64,000 nucleotides of DNA from Echinostoma caproni (GCA_900618425.1 UZAN01040240.1:21535-85534), one strand, 5' to 3'. Numbered from the stretch's first letter, positions 49,364-61,152 are shown. Notes: generated by a model from the letters alone, not told the origin. Program-made: numbers and translations.

Positions 49364-50306
49364 CTTCAAATAAGTATACAAACACAGCGAGAGAACAGTT
49401 TAGAATGAGTTTGTATACATGGATTGAAATTAATAACTCTGCAAGTCATCAGTTAAGAGGAGTAAATTTGTGGTTGAATAATCTGCTGCCGAATTTGGAG
49501 GACAGTTCCATTGGCACTACTTGTAAACCTGTGTGCACTGGGCTATATAACTACGGATTGTTTGAAATGTGCCTTAAGTTTTCGGAAAAATAGCACAACT
49601 AGACAGATATGTGTACTAGTCTGTATTCATTTGTCATTCGATCCACCTAACCCCAAGTACTTTCGAAGCGTCTCTCATTCAGAATGAAACTGATACGTCC
49701 AATGCTATAGTGTCATTCCTCCATAAGATCGATGGGGATTACATTTGGCATTTGCTTTAAAACAAACGCGATTTTTTGACGGTTCTGCCGATTTCCGATT
49801 AGGTTCAAAGCAAATCATATTAATCGTCAATAACAAGACACGCCTTTAATTGATCATTTAGGAGCAATATCACATTGATGGCTTTATCGGTACAAATGTG
49901 ATGCGGTACCAATGCGGCCCGGAAAAGTTCACCTGGACGACGATTAATGCAAGATACACCTCGCTCTGGTATATGAGTTCCGCAATATTACGAACTAAAG
50001 GTTTTCCATTAGTGTAAGTGCACCACCGCTTGTATAGATTTCAGTGAATTTTCGGTCTATCTTTGTTTTTTTATTGCTTACTAATGAGTAGTGTGTCAAG
50101 CACGCGGAAACGATTTTCGGTTAACAGAAGTGTGTTGGAAATAAGATTTCGCTGTTGTTTTAAACATGATAAATTTGATGCATGCAATGCAAAATACAGT
50201 CATAGAGTTCCACTTTACTGGTGGACATCATGTAAATTTTTAGAAGGTTGAGGTAGTATTCAAATGTCACGAATAATCTGATCAGACAATGCACAATGAA
50301 ACGTAC

Positions 50307-50378
50307 TTGGAATTGTAGTTACTCTGGGATCAGGTTGAACTTGATTGATTTCACTTTGTGGTGTCGGTTGAGGTTGAC
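50307..50378 (-). CDS. 72-nt exon (QPQPTPQSEINQVQPDPRVT)
   Basis: Acceptor CTCTCTGTTTGATCGAG, donor GTACGT. It is exactly 72 nt, GT|23 codons|A, and aligns codon for codon with the exon at 59170: both start QPQPTP, contain VQPD and RVT, and end in CCAA or ACAA. Conservation of the frame while bases differ argues for coding constraint. Confidence 0.7.
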
Positions 50379-50476
50379 CTCGATCAAACAGAGAGTAAGT
50401 ATATACGGTTACTTATTGGAATTTTTAATTGAAAATGATTAAGTGCGTTGGTATATTTTGTGAAAAGCCTATTCAC

Positions 50477-50497
50477 TTGGTGCACCGCGGGCGATAT
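50477..50497 (-). pseudogene. decayed 21-nt micro-exon (IARGAP), acceptor lost
   Basis: Aligns with 59340-59360 and 49343-49363 through GGTGCACCAA and the flanking introns. The donor is GTGAAT, but the acceptor dinucleotide is AA instead of AG (TTTCAAA where the relatives have TTTGAAG), so this copy is probably skipped. Confidence 0.55.
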
Positions 50498-50835
50498 TTT
50501 GAAATAAAGCGCATTCATGTGAATGTGCACTACACAAACATGAATTAAACAATCATATTGCTGGCATCCAGCTCACATTACGTGTTGCCATAGCCAAAGT
50601 AGAAAAAGAAGACATTTTTTACCAGTGTAAATAAATGTGTTTTCCGACCTCGAACCCCATTTGTTCGAAGTGTTCTATCGGACGAAAGTGAGTTCGAGAA
50701 AGGGCTGAAGTTGAATTATGTTAATTTATGTTGCGACTGATCATCAGCGATTAGACTCAGTCAAACAAAAGTTCAATGTTGACAAACAGACAAACAGATC
50801 ACATCGAATCAATCCAAATGATAGAGCGAACTGAA

Positions 50836-50847
50836 GTTAAATGTCCG
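50836..50847 (-). pseudogene. decayed 12-nt micro-exon, donor lost
   Basis: CGGACATTTAAC on the minus strand aligns with the GIQ exons at 51520 and 59529, including the CATCAG acceptor side shared with 51520. The donor position reads TTCAGT where the intact copies have GTAAGT or GTGAGT. Confidence 0.45.
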
Positions 50848-51519
50848 CTGATGATGTGGCAGACAAACGTGCGTCAGTGCTTTGTTTGTATGCCAGCTAA
50901 TGAACTCATGTTACGTACAACAAATCACCCAGAGTGATTCGAATTTGATGGAATTAGAATGCAAGCAAATTGTAGATCCAGGTATCAAGATTATAGCCCG
51001 TGTTCTGGAGCATTCGTTCTAACGATCGTTTTTGTTAAGATCTAACTTTTGCAGTGATAAATCATTGAAAGGCGTTAGGGTCAACCCATTAATAAATCAA
51101 ATTAATTTCAACCTGAGTGCTCGAACGCTTGAGAAACTCAGCCTTCGGGATTGTTACCATATTCATTAGTATTATTATTTTATATTTAATTATTTTTCAC
51201 GCGTAGTTTACCTAGTGTGGCAGAAGAGCTCACTAATGTGCGTGAACATTATAGCCTTACGGATGTAGGAGGTCAAAAAATGGCTAAGCACAAACTAATG
51301 GGGTACAATATCTGCATAATATAGCATGTGCAGATTTGATGGGGTGTAGAAATCAAGTGGAATTGGAATGGATCCCTAGAGTGTGCGTGCGTGTCAAAAT
51401 CGAAGTCGATTCGTTTGTTTCAAAACAATGTCCGGAGTCAGTTGAGCGATTCACGCGGAGCACCTGCTGATGGACAAAAGCCAACACAATCTGCAATCTG
51501 CTCGCATAGCTGAACTTAC

Positions 51520-51531
51520 TTTGAATGCCCG
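51520..51531 (-). CDS. 12-nt micro-exon (GIQ)
   Basis: Acceptor GGTTTCCACGTCATCAG, donor GTAAGT. Reads CG|GIQ|A in phase 1. It encodes the same tripeptide as 59529 and is flanked by sequence also present around the decayed copy at 50836. Confidence 0.6.
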
Positions 51532-52581
51532 CTGATGACGTGGAAACCAGTAGTTTGACATTAAAATGAGTGAGTGCCAGTACATTGTATGTGTGTGCAT
51601 CAACAGGAGAACAGATCACTTTGAAAGAGTGCAACAAAGTTTAGGATGGGAGTGGGGCCGGAAATAAGCAACCTCCACCAAGATCTGGTTGTTTACTGAT
51701 TTCACATCCCCATCATCCTTGCAGAATAAGCTTTCAACAATGCTTATGCTGTACTTGTCCTTCTCCGAATTAGTGAAGGTACTGTTCCACGTTTGAACGT
51801 TTATATTGCTTAACATTCTGGTGACTGAATAACCATTTATCTGAGGAACTTATTCCAAACAGCTTCATTGAATGGGAGATGTCATCCCAGTGAATCTGGT
51901 GCAGTCATCTATTTGGTGAGCTATTTCTAAGGAGCCTCGCACAACTCTCTATATTTCATACCTTCCTGGATTAATCTCTTGTGGCTTTTGAGAGTGCATC
52001 CGAGTGATTCAGCCGATGAGGTCTAGAAACCCTTCGAAGTGAGACACAGGCAGTAGAATGAGAAGCGAGACGCAAGGATTAACCCACTACGTTCGACAAC
52101 ATTTCGTCATAACTCGTTCTTTATCACATTTCATGTGGCAGAACATGTTATATACTGTTTGGTCTCTTCATTCATCAAAAAGTGGGCCAACAACATACAA
52201 CATTGAACGATTCTCTCCCTAAACACAAAAACGTTCTATTACGTGTGACCTACAATGCACGTCTGATTGGAGGTTCCCTATAGTGAGAATTCTGGTACAA
52301 CCCATCGCATTACGGCAATCATTGATTTGATAATCGGCAGTTCATCAAAATGTCAGAGTGAGCAGTTCACGAGCACATTCATGGTGAATGATGGTAACTT
52401 TCCTGAGGCGGTAGATAACTTGCATCACAAACGCACGTGAGAAATCTGCATTTCATTTGTTTGTCGTCTTTGGCATAGACTATATGAGACCAAACTATTT
52501 TTAGTACATCACAAAGCGTCTCCACATGCAGAGGCACATAGATGAAATTTGCACATTTTTGAAAACACCGTGTACACTCAC

Positions 52582-52593
52582 TTGCGACCGCAG
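52582..52593 (-). CDS. 12-nt micro-exon (AVA)
   Basis: Acceptor GCCCGTTTACTGAATAG, donor GTGAGT. Reads CT|AVA|A in phase 1. Confidence 0.5.
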
Positions 52594-52904
52594 CTATTCA
52601 GTAAACGGGCATAGATCGTGAATTGGGATTACTTTCATATCTGAGGTATGAAAAGCATTTACTGCAAACCAGTCATGAGTGAATTCAATGCTTGTCCAAC
52701 GTTCGTGCTGTATTATTCATTCACCCTCAATCATTCCTCAAATGTTATGGTATTCCGCTTACTCATATACAGTCCCCAATGAATGACTATTGACTAACGC
52801 GCTATAACTGTGCTACTGATGTTTATCGGATGAACATGAATGCGAAATCGGTCGGTCTAGGACTAATCTACGAGTCTTATACCATATTGCACATTATTTG
52901 ATCA

Positions 52905-53413
52905 NNNNNNNNNNNNNNNNNNNNNNNNNNNNNNNNNNNNNNNNNNNNNNNNNNNNNNNNNNNNNNNNNNNNNNNNNNNNNNNNNNNNNNNNNNNNNNNN
53001 NNNNNNNNNNNNNNNNNNNNNNNNNNNNNNNNNNNNNNNNNNNNNNNNNNNNNNNNNNNNNNNNNNNNNNNNNNNNNNNNNNNNNNNNNNNNNNNNNNNN
53101 NNNNNNNNNNNNNNNNNNNNNNNNNNNNNNNNNNNNNNNNNNNNNNNNNNNNNNNNNNNNNNNNNNNNNNNNNNNNNNNNNNNNNNNNNNNNNNNNNNNN
53201 NNNNNNNNNNNNNNNNNNNNNNNNNNNNNNNNNNNNNNNNNNNNNNNNNNNNNNNNNNNNNNNNNNNNNNNNNNNNNNNNNNNNNNNNNNNNNNNNNNNN
53301 NNNNNNNNNNNNNNNNNNNNNNNNNNNNNNNNNNNNNNNNNNNNNNNNNNNNNNNNNNNNNNNNNNNNNNNNNNNNNNNNNNNNNNNNNNNNNNNNNNNN
53401 NNNNNNNNNNNNN
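52905..53413. other. assembly gap (N run)
   Basis: A run of 509 Ns. The 33 bases before it (52872-52904) are repeated exactly right after it (53414-53446), as expected if two overlapping contig ends were joined with a nominal gap. Confidence 0.9.
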
Positions 53414-54335
53414 GAGTCTTATACCATATTGCACATTATTTGATCATCATCATTGTACATTAGTTTTATTTGATGCCTGGTCTCATGTCCGAAAGTAAGG
53501 AAAACACTGCGATCATAAGCAGAAATGGGTACAGAGTATTATCACGTCATTGAATGGGTGATTATAGTTTCAGTGAGGTATATCGACTAACCTCTAATGA
53601 CTCGAATTGACCTTCTTTCACATTTCTAATTCTCAACACTAGGGACATGATCCGCTATATATTTGAAATTATTTGTATTATTAATACAGCTTTCGTTTTT
53701 CGTATCAAACGAAGCGCTCCATAATTCACAAAGAATTAAGGAGGCTTTTCTACCACATTTGTTCTTTATACATGTTCGCTAATACTTTCCTGCACACAGA
53801 AAACAGCNGTTACGTGATGACTGACTGCGTTCTTTACAAAGTAGATTCGCCTTGAATGCATGCCTCTGAATAAGGTAGAACTGAGAAACGATTTAACCTT
53901 GGTTTGAAAGGTAAACTTGTTGGTTAGCTGTTATGCGTAGATTTTCTAGTAAATTATTTCGGTACATGTGGATAAACTCGGATCTAGAGAGTTGCCTCCA
54001 TCTTTCACTCAAAAGATTAGTGCTTAATTGTCTGATAACTGGATCGTTCCAAAATCGAAATCGGTAGGCACGCGAGTTTCATGTGAATAAAAACCCTTTT
54101 TAGTTCAGGTTATCTGTAGTACAACTTACCGTTCTGGGATAAAAACAATGTGCTTTCGATATGAGCTACGTCACTGCAAAATATCCACAAACTTTGGTAA
54201 TAAATTAACGGAATTGCCCATGCTTTTTCCAATAAACAAATGAGACACAAACAGTTACAACCAATTTGATATGTTCAAGGAAACTTTAGATTCAAAAACG
54301 AGTAGAAAAATAGTCTATATCATTTTACAACTCAC

Positions 54336-54347
54336 CATCTCCGGATT
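54336..54347 (-). CDS. 12-nt micro-exon (SGD)
   Basis: Acceptor GGATATTTTCTCTTAG, donor GTGAGT. Reads AA|SGD|G in phase 1. Duplicate of 63101 (SGV). Confidence 0.6.
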
Positions 54348-54934
54348 CTAAGAGAAAATATCCGCAGATCAACGAAATGCAATGATACAATATGAAAGAG
54401 TTCGTTTCTAGTTTGTTTATCAATGCCTTGGAGCAGGTATGTTTTATTCCAAATTGACCCAATTAAATTCAAGGTGTATTGTGGTCTTCCAAGCAACATC
54501 ATTTAAATGACTGCGTCATTTTTGGACAGGTTATTCAAATGTAAACGGAATTCCAGTCGAAAACATATGGCAAGAGCTCTCGCCACTCCGATGTAATGGT
54601 ATTTTTGTTGACTCGCAGCTATAAGTGCCATCATGCGGGATATCTCCAAAACGTTTCCTTGTCAATTAGCCGTGATACATGTTCTAAATGATCAATCACC
54701 TCTTACATGCCCGTTAGTGATTAGGCGCTTGGTGTGATGAAAATACATGCTGTATAATTTAACTTGTGGTTGCGAACCTTGGAAATATCCCGTGTGGAAA
54801 ACATCGAAATCCATGGGTTTCTGTCAAGCTTACCAATTAATACATATCCAAGAATCATTTCTAGCTATGTACGCATGCTGGGCACACTTGTTCACCACAC
54901 AAAGTAGAGCGGTTAGAGATAATTAATGACTTAC

Positions 54935-54946
54935 TAGTTGCATCCA
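54935..54946 (-). CDS. 12-nt micro-exon (DAT)
   Basis: Acceptor ATACTTTCTATTGCTTACCAG, donor GTAAGT. Reads TG|DAT|A in phase 1. Differs by one base from the exon at 63646, and the homology continues into both introns. Confidence 0.65.
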
Positions 54947-55185
54947 CTGGTAAGCAATAGAAAGTATTTGGAAATTTCCTTCAATATTTTTTTACGATTA
55001 TTCACAACACGTAGCCACTGGAATATGGGATGGAACAGAATACAATATGGGCAATATATGGAATCAGGATTGCAAACGTAGCTACGGATTTGTAATAGTA
55101 AAAGTGCGAATGTTCTCGACTTCATAATTTTAATTAAACAAATTGTTCATTCATACTTTCCTGGAATTAATTGGTGAAGACTCAC

Positions 55186-55203
55186 ATGCTTTATTGGCTA
55201 GAC
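55186..55203 (-). CDS. 18-nt micro-exon (LANKA)
   Basis: Acceptor CCGCATTTATTCAATCTTCAG, donor GTGAGT. Reads GT|LANKA|T in phase 1. Duplicate of LASNA at 63885. Confidence 0.65.
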
Positions 55204-55699
55204 CTGAAGATTGAATAAATGCGGAAAATGTACTCGGCTTGAAACGCGTTGCATCATGCTTATCAGAACTACGGCGCAGACTTTAACAATATGATGAATC
55301 TCCAGAAAGACAGTGTTTTAAATTTTTTCCCGCTACTCATTCGGCACCCAAATGGTCAATGTCATCATTGTGGTGATTTAGATATCATAATATCAAATTC
55401 TTCTACCACCCTTCCTCTACTCAATTTCTCTTTATCTGTCGACTGCTTAAGTATGATTGCGCCCGTTCTCCTTGAAGTTGGCTAATGATTTGGTCGTTTT
55501 ACAAACAAACTTATTTATTATTCATAACTCCATTCGGTATCAGCTAAACCTGTAGCATTGAGTCCGTTCGAACCTCCGAGTGGTATGCATGTTTCCGGTT
55601 AATCGCATGACAGTCTTCACTATTGTGTTTTAAATAACACGTGTTTTTCATGTTGTTCTTTGGTCATTGGAATTCTTATGATGAAACTATGAAAATCTA

Positions 55700-55870
55700 A
55701 AAAAGACTCAGTAGGATTCGAACCCACACACGAACGCGAATGTGAGGAGAGATAATTTATTTTGGTTTATCCTAAAAACTCAGCGGGTACATCTGGTACG
55801 CTAATCCAGAGCGTGGGTTGCGTTGAGGTGTGGGTTCGAATCCCAACGGGGCTACTGAACGTTTCACACT
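55700..55870. mobile_element. tRNA-like SINE family C, inverted pair
   Basis: A minus-strand tRNA 3' half (GTGTGGGTTCGAATCCTACT, 55709-55730) faces a plus-strand unit ending GTGTGGGTTCGAATCCCAAC, GGGGCTACTGAACGTTTCAC (55828-55870). The CTGAAC.TTTCAC tail is the same as at 36968. Neither part folds as a complete tRNA. Confidence 0.55.
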
Positions 55871-56068
55871 TTTAAGGTTGCACTCATTGTCCTTGAGTTG
55901 AGATATGTGTGAACCACATGGAAATACCTCTCACCGGGCAGTGCACTCGAACTTTCGAAACGCTCACTATCAGGTGCAGCGTGCACAGAACACTATCAAA
56001 GTGATGAGCAAAAGTGCAGAAGCATTAAGTGACTTCCATTTGAAGGTTAATAAAACTGGATTACTCAC

Positions 56069-56080
56069 CCCATATTCCAT
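56069..56080 (-). CDS. 12-nt micro-exon (GIW)
   Basis: Acceptor TGATCGCTGTCCTATTCAG, donor GTGAGT. Reads AT|GIW|G in phase 1. Pairs with GFW at 56952, 883 bp away. Confidence 0.6.
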
Positions 56081-56679
56081 CTGAATAGGACAGCGATCAA
56101 TATAATACGATAACAGTGCGCAATCTCAATAACGACAGAAAAGCGCAATTGAATCGCTACCTGATTCCCCGAAATTTAACCGTGGCCCACCGAATGATAC
56201 CTGACGGGAACTGTATCCCTTGGGGGAACATTTTGCATACTAATTTTGCACCGCAGTCTAGTGATACACAGTCCCCTTCAGCAACAGCTAGTTTTGCTTC
56301 GCGCACTGACTTTGTTAAATCACATTCCCGCTGATAAACAGCTCGTTTGAGCACGCTAACTCATTAAATCTAACATTCACACACTAACGGTAAAAGGGAT
56401 TTGGGAAGCTAGCCACTTTTTCAGTAACTGCTTGCATGCCTGAAATGCTTGAGACTACACAGCGAAATAAATACGTTTTTTCTGTACTCATGTTCGATGT
56501 TTGTTTTGGATGATGACATGTTCAGTTTGTGCACGGTCGGGCGTTTGCAAAGCAGTTTGGGGCGGAGGAGTGAAATTCTGTGAAAAACTTCACAGCAGTA
56601 CAGTACGTGTGACTTAGACCAACATGAAATTGAGGCTAATAGAATAATTTCACAATACTGCCTCACCACAGTAACGTAC

Positions 56680-56688
56680 CTTGATGTA
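56680..56688 (-). CDS. possible 9-nt micro-exon (HQ)
   Basis: Acceptor CATGTCTATTATGAAG and donor GTACGT bound TA|HQ|G in phase 1. Weaker signals than neighbours. Confidence 0.3.
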
Positions 56689-56951
56689 CTTCATAATAGA
56701 CATGTATGCATGTGACACTTGATGGAAGCGAAACTGTTGTTTGCTATGGCGCGCACTACTGTCAGTCTCTAATAAAACTAATGTAACGTACAATAGCGAT
56801 CGGTTTCACTTGTCCCGAAAATTGACTTTTCTTGTCATTGTATTCCACGACCACGACCTACAGTCCTTCAAATAATTGTTACAGTGAGCTAAGCAATTTA
56901 ACACGTGTGCATGTATTGCGATTGCACCTTCACCCAATTCAGGATACTCAC

Positions 56952-56963
56952 CCCAAAATCCAC
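56952..56963 (-). CDS. 12-nt micro-exon (GFW)
   Basis: Acceptor GCATTGTTCTTTTCCACAG, donor GTGAGT. Reads GT|GFW|G in phase 1. Confidence 0.65.
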
Positions 56964-57394
56964 CTGTGGAAAAGAACAATGCATACCATGGAATGTAAAT
57001 GATCAAACCAAAGTCGATGTTTGCTACTGCAACAATCACTCGGTGTATTCGGTCAAAAATCTGTTCATTTTGTTAAAATACAATCAAACCACATTTTCCC
57101 AACTAGGAAACTGGGTTGGAGAATCAGTCGAATGTGATTGATGTAGCTAATAAAAAATAAACTGCGAACATTTGGTTATTATACACATGGTTCTGATTTG
57201 CATGGTATGTAACACTTCCGCGTATAGAAAAACAATATGACTGATTGATTAGAACTGCCCATCCTTCCCACTTCATCTTCACGCACATTTTTCAGCTCTT
57301 CCAGTCAACCGTACACTGCGTCGGGCCAATTTAAACTGTTTGACTACTTTTGAAGACGACACCTTAACGAACAGGAATTGACCATTCGGTTCAA

Positions 57395-57650
57395 CCCTAT
57401 CATGAGCGGGTTGGCACAGTGGAAACATAGACGCTTACCATGCAGTGGGTCCGGAGTCCATATCCCGGACGGGATGGTGGATGTACACTGCTGGTGAGCT
57501 CTAACAAGAGCAAAACTCGAGTCTAGGGTTTCCGAGTGTATGGTTGGCCGGAAGATTTGAGGAATGTGCGTGAGGTGAAGTCTGGAGGGTGGTCAGTTGT
57601 AATCCATCAGTCAAACTATCAAGAATTCCACAACACTGCTCACAAGTAAT
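57395..57650 (+). mobile_element. tRNA-like SINE, family E
   Basis: Starts GAGCGGGTTGGCACAGTGGA (A-box-like) with a B-box-like GGAGTCCATATCCCGGAC about 50 bp on, followed by a ~170-bp unrelated body (GGTGGTCAGTTGTAATCC and AATTGTGAGTTAAGTACT). A short GTGGCACAGTGG echo occurs near 33400-33420. The single copy makes the family call tentative. Confidence 0.4.
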
Positions 57651-57957
57651 TGTGAGTTAAGTACTATGGGGTTAACATTCTAACGGCATTGGATTGACGT
57701 CAAATTAGATGCGGGTCTAACATGAATGATCTCATAGACATGGATTAAATTCCGTTTATTGGCGGTCGGAGTGATTTTTCTGGCTGATTGAATGATTTGA
57801 GCAACCAGACAATCAAAACCGATCTCTCCTTATTTGATGGAATTTACACTGACATACTGAAATCTATGTATGGCTCATTTACATTCATCTACAGGAAAAA
57901 CGTCACTTGCAAGTAATTCAGTTTGGGATCGGAGGAACGCGTTACGCAGAAACTTAC

Positions 57958-57969
57958 TGGCTGGAGCCT
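57958..57969 (-). CDS. 12-nt micro-exon (APA)
   Basis: Acceptor TTGAATTGTAAATTCCAG, donor GTAAGT. Reads AG|APA|A in phase 1. An alternative acceptor nine bases downstream would leave only 3 nt. Confidence 0.5.
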
Positions 57970-59169
57970 CTGGAATTTACAATTCAATGACAAAGAAACA
58001 AAAGGGGAATGGTAGTTATACAAAACCCACACATATAACTTGGATAAGAATAACCGTCATGGCACAGAAGCAAACTGTTCCTGCAGTTCGTCGTCAATTT
58101 TCGCAACACGATGAATAAAATGCTTTCGCTGGTTGCAGATGTGATATATTTAAACATGATTTATTTTGGCGTACATGCAATAAGGGTAGAGACACTGTTC
58201 ATTCACCATAGTTGCGTAAGAGCGACGATCATGTCTGACGCATAACTCAATTCGAAGTTCTAGATTAACTTGTCAATTTCCGTGCTATCCTCTCAATCTG
58301 GATTTTGTTTATTTAGACACTGGCGTTGCTCTTTGAGGTTCAATACGAATACCAAATAGGCATAATTGAGGTTCACCAGTTTGATCATCCTATTGTTTCT
58401 AAAACGTTTGAATCATTTTTTGAAACCATGCTTATTTGGTGTGGTATCAGGAGTACCTGCATATAGAAAGCAGAACCGCATTGATAATTTAGACAAATGA
58501 ACCGAAGTTCGGAAATCAATATTTTTATTATCTATACGAACAATCAGGTACGATAAATAACTTGGTGATTAGAACCGCTCTGTCCTTATTTGATGAAAAT
58601 TTGGTTTTGCGGTAGCTTGAAGCGCGTATCCTGAGCGTTATATATATATATGATATACGATATAGTGATGACAATATAAACCGCCTTGATGACGGTCAAT
58701 GCAGAAAACCCATTCCCGAGTGTCAGATGATTGCAATCAGATGTGGATTCCTCTGATGGTCAGATGAAATCAAAGAAGAACTTAATTGCCAGCACAACGA
58801 AAATAGCCACCAGTGGAAATACACTGTTGACTCGTCAAGTCTGCCTGATAAATGAAAGTGGAGCGCAGTATTTTTTGGTGGATTGTTGGTCTGTCTACTT
58901 GCCGCGAAAATGTTGTCGTTTGCTGATTGCTTACTAATGAGCAGTGTAATGTGGTTACCAGAATTGTTGTACGAGAAGGATCTAGTGATTCTTACTACAA
59001 GATAAATCGGATGCATACAATGTTACTCGAGGTGCGGATTAGCGCCGTATGCCGGATACGCTTTATAGAGTCCCAGTTTACAGATGGGTGTCATGATTAT
59101 GTTAGTATTTAAGGAAAACATTTCTGAATGCACGGTCAAAATGCTGGGCAATGAACCAATGAGACTTAC

Positions 59170-59241
59170 TTGTATTTGGAGTTACCCTGGTATCGGGTTG
59201 CACGTTTTTCGTTTCAATTGTTGGCGTCGGTTGAGGTTGAC
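59170..59241 (-). CDS. 72-nt exon (QPQPTPTIETKNVQPDTRVT)
   Basis: Acceptor ACTTTCTGTTCAATCGAG, donor GTAAGT. GT|23 codons|A in phase 1, the only open frame. Aligned copy at 50307 has identical length. Pro/Thr-rich, compatible with a flexible, possibly O-glycosylated secreted segment (inference). Confidence 0.7.
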
Positions 59242-59339
59242 CTCGATTGAACAGAAAGTAGGCATTAACGATTATTTATTGAATTTTTCGGTTACTCAAG
59301 ACCATCAAGCATTGTTACTTTTGTGAAATTCATACTTAC

Positions 59340-59360
59340 TTGGTGCACCACCGACAAAAT
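59340..59360 (-). CDS. 21-nt micro-exon (FVGGAP)
   Basis: Acceptor TCCTTTTCATTTGAAG, donor GTAAGT. Reads AT|FVGGAP|A in phase 1. The intact reference for the damaged copy at 50477. Confidence 0.65.
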
Positions 59361-59528
59361 CTTCAAATGAAAAGGACAATAATGCTTGATTTACTTATGT
59401 AAATACGTGCATACAGCTGCATAAAAGATCCCAAGTTCGGTGGCCATAATCAATTTTGCCTACATACGGCTTAAACTCAAGATATATACAATACAATTTT
59501 GTTCAGGGTAAAACCGTTATGAACTCAC

Positions 59529-59540
59529 TTTGGATTCCCG
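59529..59540 (-). CDS. 12-nt micro-exon (GIQ)
   Basis: Acceptor GCATTCTTTACCTTCAG, donor GTGAGT. Reads CG|GIQ|A in phase 1. Confidence 0.65.
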
Positions 59541-59769
59541 CTGAAGGTAAAGAATGCAATGGTTCGTCAATGAGATGAATTAATACGGATGCGTTGTACT
59601 TTCGGTAAACGATCAACAGCTCATTGTGAGCCAGGAACATCAGGAAAATAAAACACACTTCCTGAATCGAAATTGCGGTGATATTTTTTACTTCAGACCA
59701 TCTCCGTTCATCAGAATAACCCTTATATACAATATATTTTCACACGCATCTGAATCCAGACTCTATGTC

Positions 59770-60375
59770 AAACAAACCATGGTACAATCATCTTTATAAC
59801 AAAGAAAAATGTTCTATGATTTGCATGTGGGCTGAATACTGCCAGGTTGTCCATGCCAAGGCAGTTGAATTTGCCTGAGGAATCCATAACCGGAGCCGTT
59901 GGCCCGCCAAAGCCTGACCCGGAAAGTAGGGGTGCGGTGTGTGAAAACCGCGATCCATAGGGGACCTGGGTCCAGTTGATCGGATAATATGCCCCTTGGA
60001 CCGAGTTCAACGCCCAAGGTGATTAATACAACTCAATACGAAATTCAATAGGTGAACACTGCCATAAACAGAATATTGTGAGTGTGGTTTATGCGCCTCC
60101 TTCTGATTGGTTGGAAATCCGTTTTTTGACCACATCCCCTAGGTGAACTACCAGTGGTCCACCAACCCGGTTATAGCCCCGGATGTTGGCTTTTCGTCTT
60201 CTCACTTTAGTGGGAAAAGGCCTCCACCAAGAGAAGGCAGTTAGTAGGACTTACCCAGCAGAGGCTGTTCAAGACGCTTGGTCGTATGGGAGCATTTTCC
60301 GAGGTGCAAGGGAAGGGTGACTAGCCGCAATCCTAGACACCCCCTCGGCTATACTGAGGCCTTACAACCAGTGAT
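59770..60375 (-). repeat. interspersed repeat family D, copy 3
   Basis: The minus strand carries, in order, CTTGCACCTCGGAAAATGCT, CATACGACCAAGCG, GGTGGAGGCCTTTTCCCAC, ACCACTGGTAGTTCACCTAG, GATCGCGGTTTTCACACAC and TCAGGCAAATTCAACTGCC, matching 11795-12215 and 44815-45270. It is the longest copy (~600 bp). Open frames within it do not resemble known proteins. Confidence 0.6.
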
Positions 60376-61152
60376 ATAGGCTATCTATATTTGCAGTTCT
60401 AAAATCTTAGAGGACTTTAGATTCATCAAGTTTCAAATGGAAGTTTATTCGATAAAACTGTTCATACCTTACGTTGTTCAACAATCTTTCTCCGTTTCGT
60501 ATCAACATTGAATTATTTCAAATGATCTCGATTGCATGAGAGTGTGCATCCTAGTGACTGCTGAATGCGTATTCTCAGGCATGGCATATTGTGAATTTTG
60601 TTCATTGTAGATCACATGAATCATAAAAATCTATGGCTGCAGTACCTAAAGACACTCAAATAGCAGTTTGAAGCGTGTATAGACACGAATACATTCAGTA
60701 CGGTATCACTAAAATGCATCTCCACAACAGGATTTAAGTAGAATGAAGGTGTAGGGAGAAGGAAAAATGAGATTCGAGCAGACCAGTGTGGAGGCAAACT
60801 TAAGTGTTTTTAGACTGTGTCTAACCGTTTGCAATTGCTAAGTAGCATTGCAACTGAGTAACTTAATCCTTTGGATTGAACTACTACTTGGGAGGAACCT
60901 TTTTTTCCTGTTTTAACATCCTTGGTGTCTCTGTCTATTCGGCTTTCGTTTAAGAAGACATAAGAAAGTTGCATGACATAAATATTTTCCGTTGAACAGC
61001 CTGATTCACCAGTGGACTGGCTACTTCTTGGTACATGTCTAAATATTCTGATAGAATGCAGCAATTTTGGATCACAAATGCAAATACTAGTACATACCAT
61101 GGACTACACACACAAGCGTTTCCAGGAATATAATAACAAAGCATACACTCAC

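Noticed and set aside
51747..51830. Possible terminal exon after a TTCCTCAG acceptor (KWLFSHQNVK..., stop)
   Set aside because: Phase-1 compatible, but intact micro-exons continue just downstream with no room for a new first exon, so a gene end here is unlikely.
52877..53443. Open frames spanning the larger N run
   Set aside because: Artefact of Ns.
55709..55760. tRNA gene on the minus strand with T-run terminator
   Set aside because: Only the T-arm/B-box half is recognisable; D-arm and acceptor pairing are missing.
61098..61103. 6-nt candidate second exon of the micro-exon gene
   Set aside because: Phase fits, but the donor (GTATGT) and six bases give too little information without RNA evidence.
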